This document shows, one piece after another, positions 40,304 to 52,900 of a DNA stretch of 64,000 bases. The stretch's first letter is position 1; each line of letters opens with the position of its first letter. The stretch is from Physcomitrium patens (taxonomy: Eukaryota; Streptophyta; Bryopsida; Funariales; Funariaceae): positions 2,847,426-2,911,425 of the forward strand of contig NC_037261.1 of the NCBI RefSeq assembly GCF_000002425.4. Reading direction: 5' to 3'. The notes below the pieces were generated by a model, which was not told the DNA's origin, searched no databases, and was given only the letters and a program-made list of their open reading frames with translations. A program made the translations under genes and the position numbers.

Positions 40304-41990
40304 AAAATAAAAACATGTAAAATTATAAAAGAATCTAAAAAAATAGATATAATATAAAAAAGAAGAAGATATGAAATTGCTACTCAAAGAAAACTATGTT
40401 ATCTTAAATACTACTTTATACACCAACTAACACTTTTCTATTCTTAATAAATAATTAATTCAATATATAAGACTATTTATTTATTTATTTTCTTATTTTT
40501 TTAATAGAAATTTCTATAACTAAGATAATCTTGTAACTAATCATTCTACAAAAGATACTTTGTAATAAATCTTATTATAAATATTTTTATAATTGCTTTC
40601 AATATCTTTTATTATGTTTATAAAATATTTATTTTTAATTTTGTTTTTGGATTTGAAAAATTAATTTATAAATTTATATATTAATTACATTCATATCTTT
40701 TATTCTATAAAATCAACTTAAAAAATTATAAATTAAATAAATATATATATATAAATTAAAATTTAATTTATTTTTAATAAAAAAGAAAAAAATAAAAGTA
40801 AAATAAAATAATATAATTATTTTCATTTATATTTTTTTACTTCAATTTCAATAAATTTTACTTTTTATTTGAATAATAAATCCCTAGACTTTTTAGTGTA
40901 AAAACATCAAATTAGATGTATGATTTTATATTTTAGGTTTTGACAATTTTCTTAAAAACTTCTTTATGTAAATCAATTAATATAAAATTTTACCTTCTAG
41001 CTTCAAACAATTGTATTTCCTTCAAATTTCACTAAAATATATCATTTTATATGTAAGTGATAATAATTTTTATATCTTTAAATCTTTGTTTTAGCTCCTT
41101 CGATAACTTCTAAAACTTTAGTTAAGCTTTTAATAATACAAAGTATAACCCCTCTTAGAATTTTGTATCAATTCATGTTCTTAATAGTCTTAGCTATGGA
41201 TAATTTTTTTTTAAAATTATGTATTTCAAGAAATTTTAATTGACAATATAAGAAATTATAATTTGATGATTAAAAAAAATATTAACCAAAATAGAGCATT
41301 AAAATAGGAAAATATTAAATAGATCCAAGTTTTCACTAAATTAGCCTAGCCACCCTAATCATCATGAATAAAATAAATAAATAAATAAAACCTCTAAATT
41401 CATTTCTCCACTATTAAATCTACAACCCATAAAAACCAATCACATTCATCATAATTACCATATTCTTCATCAAGAGTGGGTCTATTTAATAAAAGAATGT
41501 GTCTATTTAACATTCTCTTAAAAATGTTATATATATTTAGTACAATATTTTTTTAAAAAAATCTTAAGAATCTTACATATTTTTTAAAGTTTTTTTTTGA
41601 AAGTCTAAAAAAAATACTATACCTAATAAAAATAATCTAATCTTATAATTACTTTAATATGGTTTATTTATCAATTTTTCTTTATAAAAATTATAATTAT
41701 TATTAAAAAAAAGAAAAAAATGCTTTAACTATTGCATTCAATTTTTATTAATTTTGATATTTAAAAAATAATAATTTTACTATAAATTTTTCTTTCGAAT
41801 AGAAAATTTTCATATTTTGGTTGAAAAGACAATGACTATAAATTACTAAAGAATACTTGGATTTTTATTTTATTTCTAAAAAAAATGAAAAAAAGAAAGA
41901 AAGAAAGAAAGTAGGATATAAAATAATTGGTTTTAGTTGATAAGTTATTTTTTATTTTTTATTTCATTTTTATGGCTAAAAAAATATAAA

Positions 41991-42022
<32 letters not shown>

Positions 42023-42035
42023 GAGGGAATTATTA

Positions 42036-42073
<38 letters not shown>

Positions 42074-43270
42074 GTTTTTTTATTATGATGCAAAGTACAT
42101 ATTTTTGTCTATTTCCATATACGTAATTGATTGTAAGTTGGTCAAAACATGTAGATGTTAATAAATAATGGTTTAGATAAATAATCTTAGAGATCTTACA
42201 AATGATATAAAATGATCTAATTTTATATTTTATATTTATTATAATAAATAATATAGTTTTTGCATGATTATAAATTAGATAAGATGTTAGATTTTTTGAT
42301 AAGACATTAAATATTTAATTTTCTTTTTTCTTTTTTCAAAACTAAAAAGTTATAATTTTTTTCTTATATATTTAAAATCTAAACCTACACCATACTTCAA
42401 AACTGCAAGATTTATATAGTTTTCTTTATTTATTTTATTTTTTTTGTTAAAAATATTTAGTGTAACAAGTATTATTTGTTTATATATTACACTTTCTGAT
42501 ATTATTTAATTTTTATGTGATAGAAATAAAATTTATGAATTTTATATTTTATAATATAATATAATATAATATAATATATAATTATGTATATGAAAATATA
42601 ATATTTCCATATAAATAAATATATTATATAATATAAATTATATGTAAAATTTATTTAATTTTTATGTGATAGAAATTATATATTTTATAATATAATATTA
42701 TATATTTATAAATATCAATAAATTGCTTTAACATATTTCTTTTAAAGAAAAAAGAGGCCTTTGAATTATATATATATATATATATATATATTATTTTTCT
42801 CTATACGAGTTAAATTCAAAAATATTAAATTTTCAAATTCAAGATTGATTGCACTGTAAACGTAATGTAGCTATTAAGTGTATAAAATATATTTTTTATT
42901 TTTATTTTTATTATGTAATATTATTTTTGTGTATCTAAACAAAATCAAATTTCTTGTGTTATGCTTTAGACAATTACATTTCACTTTGCAATTTGAAAAA
43001 ACAATATTTTATTATTTTTGCAATGGTTTGACAAGTATTTCTATTCAACTAGTGTAGATGTTAGCCTATTCTTTTCACACCCCAAATCTTTTCAATTAGT
43101 ACTGCTATCATAGAAAATCGTAGATTTAAATCCAATCATTTCTTTCAAAAAAAGATAAAATTAACATTATAATTGATAGACTAGAATTTTATCACCCATC
43201 AACAAATCATATTCTGCACATAAAAGACTTCTCAATTCATGTGCTCTATTCCCACCTCACTGAACTCATT
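40304..43270. other. AT-rich intergenic desert
   Basis: Extremely AT-rich, with (GAAA)n at about 41891-41911, (TA)n at 41998-42024 and 42042-42070, (AATAT)n at about 42552-42580, and (TA)n at about 42770-42791. A block around TTTTATGTGATAGAAAT is duplicated at about 42512 and 42660. Besides the MITE listed separately there is no gene. Confidence 0.6.
41307..41517 (-). mobile_element. MITE family M1, copy 3
   Basis: The left end is GGAAAATATTAAATAGATCC and the right end is TGTCTATTTAACATTCTC. The interior TCTCCACTATTAAATCTACA and the CATTCATCATAATTACCATA block match copies 1 and 2. It lies in the orientation of copy 1. A (AAAT)n stretch at about 41368-41390 and a partial duplication of the right end (GGGTCTATTTAATAAAAG) lengthen it to about 211 bp. 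Confidence 0.75.
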
Positions 43271-43863
43271 CTGACCAACGTTTAAAACGAAATTCAATAT
43301 TTCCATGCAGAATGTCTTGATCCAGGACCACGACAACACAAGCTCCATAGTAATACAGCGTCTTGTGCACAATTGCTAAGGCAATAATAAAAGGTCAGTG
43401 ATGTATTCGCCAGGGATGAGCACATAAACCTCAATTTCGTAGCTCTATTTTTTTATACACAATTCTGGGGCTGCAAGATGGACACTCGGATCACAACTGA
43501 CGCTTATATTGTGTCGCTTCATAGCCATACCATTGCCTGGAACACTGTCTGTTCCTTCCAGATCTCTCCACATGCCCTTGCCACAATTCTACTTCAAACA
43601 CTTGGATGTTGTTTTCATTCTCATTTACTTGTTTATGTAACCCAACCTACATTGATAACAGCTCAAGTTAGACGTGTTTTCTCATGTGGATTTGAAAAAA
43701 TGACAGTTTTCTGAATCGCTTGCACTGAAGCAGCAGCGAGTTAATGCCCCATACAAAGTGCTTTCTTAATGCAGAAGTTGCTGCTGTAAATGTCCAGGTT
43801 GTGATTTTAGCATTGTCGTGGAGAAGGAGACGTTGGATTTGGACTTGTAGTGGTCTGTGAGTT
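43270..43863 (+). promoter_or_regulatory. Upstream region of the p47 gene
   Basis: GC recovers from the AT-rich desert at about 43250. The short frame 43478-43714 has no family features. This is probably promoter and 5' UTR. Confidence 0.4.
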
Positions 43864-45858
43864 ATGGAGAATGACGATGATGTGGTGGTGAGGTTCTGTA
43901 GAATGACCACAGCTACACACGAGCAAGCGAGGTTCTTTCTTGAAAGCGCCGAATGGCAACTCGAGCCTGCTGTGCAGCTTTTTTTGGGGTCTGACGATGG
44001 AGGGCAAGCCGGAGGAACTGCGACAAACTTCGCAGTCTGCAATTTGGAGGGAGATGAGAACGTGAGCGTCTCTGAGTCTGAATTGTTGGCTCCTGGAATC
44101 CAAATGCCGAGAAGCGCCTTAACTGGTGCGAGGAACCCTGTTTCCTCAGCCGCACCTCCTGAGCTTCCTCAACGGGTTGGGTCTCTCGACAACCGTCAAA
44201 CCAAACCAAAGGGCATGGAGGAAGTGAATGGTAAGAGAAGCGCATCGTCACGAGGCTTCGTCACGACTCTCGGAGACTTGAAAGATCAGAATGATTCCGA
44301 CAGCGATTCTGAGGGTCAGGAGTATTACACTGGTGGCGAGAAGAGGTGCTCTTGCCTGTTTATTCACCATTATAGGAAGCAAAACGTTACGGCCGTAGTT
44401 ATAAACTTGTCATGATCTTTGCAGTCGGGACGTTCTAGAAGTGTGGTCAGGGAGCTAATGTGCATCCATCACAAAGTAATGGGGAGCAATTCTAAGTTGT
44501 CAACATACTGAACTCGTATAAGTTGTTAAGAACTTTGTGCTTAGTGCTGATGCATACTAGCAACAGTGGCATGGTGGTGCAAGATCCTGGCAAGAAGCAC
44601 AGTCACCGGGATGTGGAGCCCGTGTTAGAACGAGTACGTAAGTTGGGAGAGAATGATGCTGCAGAGCCCCGTTGCGCAGCTGCTCCTTTGAGAAATAGAT
44701 TCTTTTCAGGTCCTTCCCATACCCTGTCTGGACAGACTCGACAACTGGAGCCAGCTGCTGTTGATCGGCCTGGAGTCCAAATTTCTCCGGAACCCATTGT
44801 TAAGGACGTCCAGTTCTGGAGCAATGGAATCGCCGTTAATGCAGACCCATTGCGGAGACTCGATGATCCTTCCAACTCGCCTTCTCTGGAGGTAAACAGA
44901 CTTGTCTCTCAATAACTGCCTGAAAGTCCACAACATGTTTTGCTATCTGATTCTGCCCTTGCTGTGGTACACCATGTCGTAGGAGAATTGATGCAAGTCT
45001 CCTACTAACCCACTTACCTCATGTGAGCAACCAGTTTATCACAGCGATTGAATGCTGACTTGTAATATGCCAAACCTGCAGAGCATCAACAGATCAGAAT
45101 GTCCAAGTGAATTGGAGCCTTCAGATCGGGGCATTCCGGTGCATGTGAACCTTGAAAGAAGGGTAATTGAAGACAGGAAGGTTAATGGTCATTTTATACT
45201 ATACATGTGATTACAATTGCACACCATAGCATGGCATTTGGTGGCAAAGCATCACCAATAAATGGTGATATTGTATCCTTGATTACACTTAAGTAAATAA
45301 GCTTCTTTACAATGCTGCATGTTGCAGGCAACTTCAAAACCCAAATATGTACCATTTCAGGGGGCAGGCCACACAATTGGAAGCTCCACTCCCGTTGCAA
45401 GCGCCAATGATGTTTCTCACTTGACGGGTGCGGCTGATGCATCACCACAGCACTCACGGAGTTTGATTGTTGACGAGGACAAGCCGGCCTCTTCATTACA
45501 GGTATTTGTCTGGATCGCTCTTCGTTTCGCCCTCTGTAAGCACCTAAATTGGAGGCAACCCATGTTGTTACTGCGAACTGCAGAGTTTCTGTTGATTTCT
45601 GAGGGGTTATGTACTTACATGAGACATGTGGGCGTTGCCTTGCAGCTGAGGCTTTTAGATGGGACCCGCATGGTCGTTCGCTTTAACAACGATCACACCG
45701 TCGCTGACGTTCGGAGTTTCATTGATGCTGCTCGACCTGGAAGCTCAGAAAACTACCTACTGCAAACTGTAGGCTTCCCTCCGGAGAAGCTCACCAATCT
45801 TGCACAAACAATAGAAGCTGCAGGTCTCCGCAACGCCGTCATCATCCAAAAGAGGTAA
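43864..45858 (+). CDS. Plant UBX-domain protein, p47 type (UBA-like, SEP, UBX)
   Basis: Five exons: 43864-44345, 44567-44891, 45082-45162, 45328-45501, 45646-45858. They total 1275 nt in frame and give 424 residues, close to PUX5-type proteins. Domains: UBA-like residues 1-45 ([20 protein letters not shown], then [14 protein letters not shown]); an acidic linker with [20 protein letters not shown], the PUX hallmark; a SEP domain at about 244-296 ([20 protein letters not shown], then [13 protein letters not shown]); and a UBX domain at 355-424 ([14 protein letters not shown], then VGFPPEKLT, the loop that docks on CDC48/p97). p47/PUX proteins are adaptors that bring substrates to CDC48 for membrane fusion and protein degradation, in cytosol and nucleus. 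The start gives the UBA-like domain at the very N-terminus, as in the family. Confidence 0.93.
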
Positions 45859-48850
45859 CTCACAACACACGAAGCGAATGCCGACCGCCATATACCTTGT
45901 AGCTCTCTTAGAAAACTGCAGCCAGATGGAAGGCTAGGTAGCGCTTGTGTTAAACACTGTGTGTTGCTCTTTGCAATGCGCTTTCAAGCTCGTTTCACTC
46001 AACCAAACAATATTTTCTTTCAAATACTCCTTCACTCGGAATGCATCGTTTTGAGCACCCACTTCAACAAATGCTCATGTTTCCATCTTCCTGATCATCC
46101 CATCAGGTATAAATGCCTTGCTGGGAATTCAAGTTTGTCTTCTGAATGACTAGATTAGAGATAGATGCACACAATATGAACATCAAAGCACAATAACGGG
46201 AACAGAACACAATTCTTTCTGGGACATGAAGAGAGATCAGGTGGACCAGTGATGCTTCCGGATTCAGCAAATCCATGTGGTTTTGCATTGTTTGCATGGC
46301 CCCATGAGATGATTTTAGAATGCAAACTCGGTTGTATAGCAATATGTGGGAAGAACACTGACACACAATGCAATATCATTCCCCTCAACCACACAACTCT
46401 CCGCCCCCTACTCAACTCTGTATAGTTTCTCATCAACATGGAATGCTGTAAAATGTATTTTGTAGTTTTTACTAATATCTGAAGAACTTTGGATAGTTGG
46501 ATGGATTTTAAAAAGCAAAAAAGATAAGAAAGGTTAGTCAAAGAATTTGTTGAAAGATAGTGCTTAAAGAGAGATCCATTCATTTCTTGTTCTGTTGCAT
46601 GTTATTTTAGTTCCATGTTTTCTTTTTTTTTAAAAAAATCTATGGGTTTCTTGAAAAATAATTAATATGTAATTTTGGTGTAAAATTGGATTTTGGTCAA
46701 TTTTATATTTTTTTATTGTAAGGTAACTAAAAATATAAAAAATCTATCTTAAGGCTCTCAAATTGTCTAATACTGAGCTTAAAATTCCAAAGCATTATGT
46801 AGTTTTTTTTTTTTTTTTTTTTTTTTTTCCCTAATTAAAATATGTAGTATTATTCTTACTTTAAATGTAATTTATTAATTTTTTAAGTTATCTTGTTTTT
46901 GTGTTATATAGATACATTCAAAAAAATTTATGCTAAACCCCCAGAATTATTGTGTTTTATTCAATCATGTTCACCTTTTATTAGAATAAATGTCTAACTT
47001 TAAATTGGTAATGTAAGTTATCTTTTTTGCAAAGTTAATAAATAAGAAATGTATATGTATTATTTTTGATTAATTTTAAATCATCATTTTAAAATAATTA
47101 ATTTTTTAATAGACCATAGATTTGTTTGAATACAAATAAATCTTATAGATAATTGTTAATTAATACTAATTAATTCTAATATTTAAATAATACTTCTAAA
47201 AAGAAAATTTTGAATATTATTTCAAAACACTATAAGCATAAATACATATCAACTAAGAAATTAATAACAAAAATTATTTTTAAATTTATGTTCTATTTTC
47301 TATAAAAAAAACAAATACCTCATTTTTTAAATTTTAAAACAAAAAATCGTTATTTATTCAAATTTTAGTAGTTTATTATTTTCATAATAAGTATTTGTTG
47401 CATAAATAATTATTTTATTGTATCTTGTGAAGTAATACAAAAAACATCTAATTACATTTTATTTTAAGTATAATATAGTAGCGATAAAAATTGCTACTAA
47501 AATATGAGTAAATGACATACTTTTGCATTTGAAAAGTAATCTTTATGATTAATCAACATGTAGAAGAAAAAAAATAATGTACAATTCTAAAGCTTTGATT
47601 TTGGTTTTTAGATTAATAAAAATATGTTTTAAAAATTACAGAAAAAATCTAAATAAAAACATAGATACTACTTAAAAATTTTAATATTAATATTATAAAT
47701 TAAATGTATAGCTAAAATAATCATATAATTGAAAATTGCATCAAATATTTTAGTATAGAATGGGATAGATTTGTTGAAAATTAAATATAATTGAATAAAA
47801 AATATAGAGATTGTTAAATAAAGTCAACATGATTTAAGATAGAGATAAATTCTAAATAAAAATTGAATGTAAAAACATTTTTGTGATATTATTCTGTTGA
47901 ATTAGTAATAGCGTAAGAAATAGAATTTAAATTTAAAATTATATATGAAAAGAACTTAAAATTCTAAATCTATAATTCTTTCAAAAAAAGAATTACTCCA
48001 TTTTTAATTTAATAATTTTGGATTGAATTTAAAGAGAATAAACTCAAAAGAAAGGAAAAGTACAACCAATTCACTAGTTTCACATTTGTTTGAAATTATA
48101 GTGACATTTAAAAATATTTCAATTTGTAACTACTATTCGTAACTTAATTCTTTTGAAAGCACCAATATAAAAAAAAATAAAAATAAAAATAAAAATGGAG
48201 AGAACTTATTCTTTAAGTTTGATAAATATTTGAGAAGAAAATAAATATTAAATTTTGTGAAGTTTCCAAGAAAAATAAAACAAACTAGATTAATCATTCC
48301 TATTTGATTACATGGTTGATTTAAATATTATCTCAAATATATTAGATATTAAATTTAAAAAAATCTTCATCCTCTAATAACAATAAAATTTCAAGGAAAA
48401 TTTTCTACATTAATATACTCTTAAGTAATGACAGTACTACAACTTCTAAAAGTATAAACAATAAACTATGCTCTATATGAGAATTTACAAAATAAAGAAA
48501 AAAAAAAACTTAAAAACCCAAAATAATTTGACTCTAAGAATTTATTTGTAACATACTACATAATATACTCATAATATGATCAACATATATTTTGAATTTT
48601 CTTAAAAACATTATTAATTTTTTTTCATCTACAAGACTTAACTTGTATTTACAATGATAATTTATCATGGAAAAGAAGATTCGACAATAGAGAACCATAT
48701 TTTTGATAAAAAATTAAACAAATCCAAAAAGCATAAGGAAAGAAAATCTCACACATAGAAGTCTAATTGTACAAAATCAACAACTTTATAAAAACAAATG
48801 CAGTTGACCAATAAAGTTATCAAAGGTCAAAATACATGATGATCATAATG
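45859..48850. other. p47 3' flank and AT-rich spacer
   Basis: Probable 3' UTR to about 46400, then AT-rich DNA with a T-run at 46803-46828. The overlapping frames 46103-46583 on the minus strand are not family-like. No gene is seen. Confidence 0.55.
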
Positions 48851-49170
48851 TTTTTTTCTTTTTCTTTTTCTTTGGACCAAAAATAAATTTTAGATTTCTT
48901 ACAAACACAAACACAATTAATAAATAAAAATAAGACGTCTAGTGAGAGAAATGCACACAAACAACCATTGGCAATCAAATAAGAGCAGGGCTTCAAGCGT
49001 GGGTACGACGCAAGGCCGCCCTCGCTCCAAGTGGGGGTACGACGCAAGGCCGCCCTCGCTCCAAGTGGGGGACCCAAACCCGACTCCTCCACGTAACCGG
49101 TCAACATCCCGGCCAGACCCCGGTAACCGTTTCACCTACTCCGTTCACACTGCCCATAGAACCCCGACCA
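48850..49170 (-). mobile_element. Candidate tRNA-derived SINE-like sequence
   Basis: On the minus strand TGGCCGGGATG (49115-49105) matches the polymerase III A box at 10 of 11 positions. GGTTTGGGTCC (49080-49070), 24 nt further, matches the B box at 9 of 11. A body follows with a 32-34-bp tandem duplication. The sequence closes with (GAAAAA)n at about 48874-48850, like a SINE tail. I found no target duplication, and only one copy is in view, so this is tentative. Confidence 0.35.
48999..49064. repeat. Tandem duplication of a 32-34-bp GC-rich unit
   Basis: GTGGGTACGACGCAAGGCCG and the 12 bases after it (48999-49030) are repeated at 49031-49064, with two extra G after GTGGG. A third partial start (GTGGGGGACCC) begins at 49065. 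The unit is far more GC-rich than the spacer to its left. Confidence 0.9.
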
Positions 49171-49918
49171 AAAGGGGCTTCGCTTCATGCAGAGGCAGGA
49201 AGGAGGGCCGGGAGTGCAGGGCCACAGAGTGAAGCGAGTGAGCAAGTGAGTGAGTTGCTGGGGACCCGCACGCACTTGAACGCGATGCTATCGATGCTCG
49301 GAAATTCGTCTCCGACGAGGTTCGACGTCTTAAGGCGCTGTGATTTATTGCTGCAAGTGCTGATGCTGTCTGGATTTTGAGCGGATGTGTGGGTCCAAGG
49401 TTGTAGTGTACATGAATTGGAGTGTTGTTTGTGAGCGTGGAGATGGATTCTGGGGGCAGTGTGGAGCGGATTTAGGGTTCGCGGGGATGCGGGAGATTTG
49501 TGGAGCATCGGATGTGTGGATTGTTGGTTTGACGGGCGATTCCGGTTCGCCTGGAGCTGGTTGCGCCTATGCTCCTCGGCGACAGAGGTGTGCGGACTGG
49601 AATTGGTTTCTCGGCCTTGGAACGGGTGTGCAAGGCAGCTGGCTTGGTTGAGGAGGCCAAGGATTTAAGGTGTTTTGCTACAAATGGTTTGTGGCGAGCA
49701 GTAGGTAGGGAGGGGTGGGGAAGGGCCTGGATGCTGGATCTTGGCGATTGGAGGGTTTTTTGAAGTGCAGAGGCGGTCGGGGTGCTTGGTGCAGCCGGAA
49801 TTGAGAGCGCTGGTTTTGGGGTTGCGGGGGACGGATTGGGAAGGGCGGAGAGAAATGGCGTGGATTTAGGGTTAGAGGAGGTGGATACTCGTGAACAGGG
49901 AAGGAGAAGGGGAGTGCC
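49170..49918 (+). promoter_or_regulatory. MED14 promoter and leader with telo-boxes
   Basis: The stretch is GC-rich with no supported gene. TTTAGGGTT occurs at 49471-49479 and 49865-49873, a plant telo-box core. The overlapping short frames on both strands are shadows of high-GC sequence. Confidence 0.4.
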
Positions 49919-52900
49919 ATGGCGGAGGCAGCGCCTCTGGGGTCTGTGGACTTCTCCGTGCTGGTGCGAAAAGCCGCAGAAGCATCCGTTTCCGGGCTGA
50001 AGGAGCTGACTGAGACTGCTCCCGAGCTGTCCGACACGGAGAAGAAGATCGGGCTCCTGAAGTACATCGTCAAAACGCGACAGCGCCTGCTGCGCATTGC
50101 GGTTCTTACGAAATGGTGTCGCCAGGTAAATGCATGGCACCTGCAGTTCCTACGTACTATCACGTTGGTCCAGGTCTTTGGGAATCGGTGGTGGGCACTG
50201 GGAAATGGTCGAGGAGCCTCCTGCGCGTTTCGCGTTTTGTTTGTCCAAGTAAGAAGCGGCGAGGCGTGCGGTGTGCATGAACTCGTGAGGGTATGTTTTG
50301 TGATAGGTAATGAAAGCCGACAGTCATGGCCGCTCTAGGATGTCCGGATTCGTTCACAGATGCGAGCGGCATTGTGCTGTGCAAGATGGCGGGACATGAC
50401 AATTATGGAGAATTCGTGCACTGGAGTGTATCCACGCATGATATCGCCAATGTGCCGACAGCAAGTCGGGCGTGACAGTGTGAAGCGCCTGGTCCGATAA
50501 TCCTCCAGTTTGTTGTGTGCGTCGTTGAGTCAGGGGATGTTGAAGCGGCGGGTAAGCAGTGAACGAGCAGTGTGGGTGTGAGTGTGCGGTATGGTCTGGA
50601 CGATGGTGGAAGAACGCTCCGTGAGGCGTGGTGGAGTTGTGGACGTAGTGGATAATTTTCTGGACTGGATGGCGGGGGGCGTTGTGTTATCGCGTGGGTA
50701 GTAATAACGGGTTGGGTTTGTGATGTTGTGCAGATTCCTTTGGTGGAGCGGTGTCAGCAGCTGTCTGGTACGCTGTCCAACCACAACATGAGCTTCACCC
50801 AGGCAGCGGACTTTCTGTTCTATTTGCATGAAACGTTGCAACAAGCGCGTGCGCCGGTGTATGACATACCTACTGCAACGGAGATTTTGGTGGCTGGAAC
50901 GTACAACAGGCTGCCGAAATGCATAGAGGATCTGGGAATGCAACCTGTGCTGATCGGAGAAGAGAGAGGGGGCGCCGTCAAGAAACTTAACAGCGTTCTT
51001 CGGACCCGGCTGCTGGACATCGAACTGCCAAAACAGATCACGGACATCAAGGTGAGGGGCGGGCGGGTGATATTCAAGGTGGCGGGGGAGTTCGAAGCCC
51101 ACCTGACGCTGGGATATCGTGGTCACCTATCGTACTGGAGGGTTCTGAAGATAGACATTCTGGTGGGGGAGCCGTCGGGGCCGACACAGTTCACGGATCC
51201 TCAAGCGTACTTTCTGGGCGACGAGTTGGAGCGACGCATGGCAGCGTCGGATGACCCGCTAGGGCTGATGTATTCCATCCTGCACCAGTTTTGCACTGCT
51301 CTGGTGATGGACACCCTGTTCCGGCAGATCAAAGCGTTGTTGGTTGGCAGATGGCGAGACGCAATCAAGTACGAGAAGTTGTCGGAAACGGGTGGTGGGA
51401 GTGGCCCAGCTGCGGGGCAGGCAAGTGCAGGACAAGGGATGGGTGGTGTTGGAGAGTTGGACGTGGAGTCGGGAAGTGCAGCAAAAGTGAGAGGGTCTCC
51501 AGGTCTGAAGATCATGTATTGGTTGGAAACACAGAGGGGGGAGGTCCCTCCGAGCCTGAGAATTGAGCACGGTGCAGATCAGCAGATAAGGTGTTCACAT
51601 TCGCCGGCCGTGATGGACTCCGCGACGGGCATGGAGGCGGAGTTTGCGGTGGATTCGAGCTGTATCAATGTGGAGAAGCTGCTGCTGCGGGCTATCTCGT
51701 GCAGCGTACACACACGACTGCTGGAGGTTCAGCGAGGTCTAAAAGGGGGCGTGCATTTGTGGCAATCCGACAACGACGTGGTTTTGAGGCGTTCGATACC
51801 GGACGAACTGGAAAGCTCGTGCGAGGTGTGGTTGAGTTGCAGGGAGAGTCGTTGGTGAGGGGTTTCGTGGTTTGGACATGTGGTCGGTGTGGATCTATGA
51901 AGTGGAAAGTGCAGGTTGTGGAGTGATTGAGTGGGTTGTGCACGAGTTTGGTCGTCCCGACCAGGTTGTCGGTGAGAGCTGAACAGGACACGGTTTAAGG
52001 GAGTTTGCAGCGTTGAGTATCTTTTGGTGAAGGGAAGTGTGTTTGGGCAGACGCCGTAACATTGCTGCGATGACGCGAGCCTGGTTGTGGATGTGCACTG
52101 GGGGTGGACGCCCGGAAAGGGCGGAAGAGTGGTTGGTGCGGCACGTGGTTGTGAATGACGGTGTATTTTGGGATGTATTTGCAGGCGAGTGGTGAAGAGG
52201 AGAATATGGAGGAGGCTGGGGAGGAAGTTCTGTGCGTTCGTGCGTTCGGGGTGTCGCACATGACGCTGGGAATCAGCATCAGGTATTGGCCGATGCAGTT
52301 TGATCGTGGTTTGGAGGTCCGGTCGGGTTGTGTGGTTGTGACGGCGGGGTGCGATCCAGTACAGAAGCAGTAATATGGAACGCAGTAAGGATGTCGTGGT
52401 TTGTTGGTGCACGGAACGGGGTTGTGGCTGCGTACGGTAGCAAATGGAGGTTGCATGGAAAATTGGTTGTAGGCGTCAGTGTTGTGGCACGTTTGGGACA
52501 TTGTGGAGACGATGAAATGGGAGGGTCATGGTGAGTGCAGTCTGAGCGGGACGTGACGTTGTGGGGGGGAGATTGTGTGATATGGTGAGGGTGTTTGTGA
52601 AGTTTGGCGAATTTTGTGGGACTGATGACAGTCACACAAGCTGAGGTAACATAGCATGCTACAAACTAGGCAAGATGTAGGGGAATCTTGAAAGCTTACA
52701 GGAGTAAACGGTGGATCGGAGTAGATGGTGGAACTTGCACGGTCCGCTGACGGAGTGATGGCGATGAATTTGACAGGAATGGGCGGTTCTTGCTGCGCTG
52801 TCCAAGCACGGTGCTTGCCGCACCGATGGTGAAGGAAATGGAAGATGCGCTGAACCTGGGGAGTGTGCAGGCTCTGGATATCTTCATGAAGCTGCGCACG

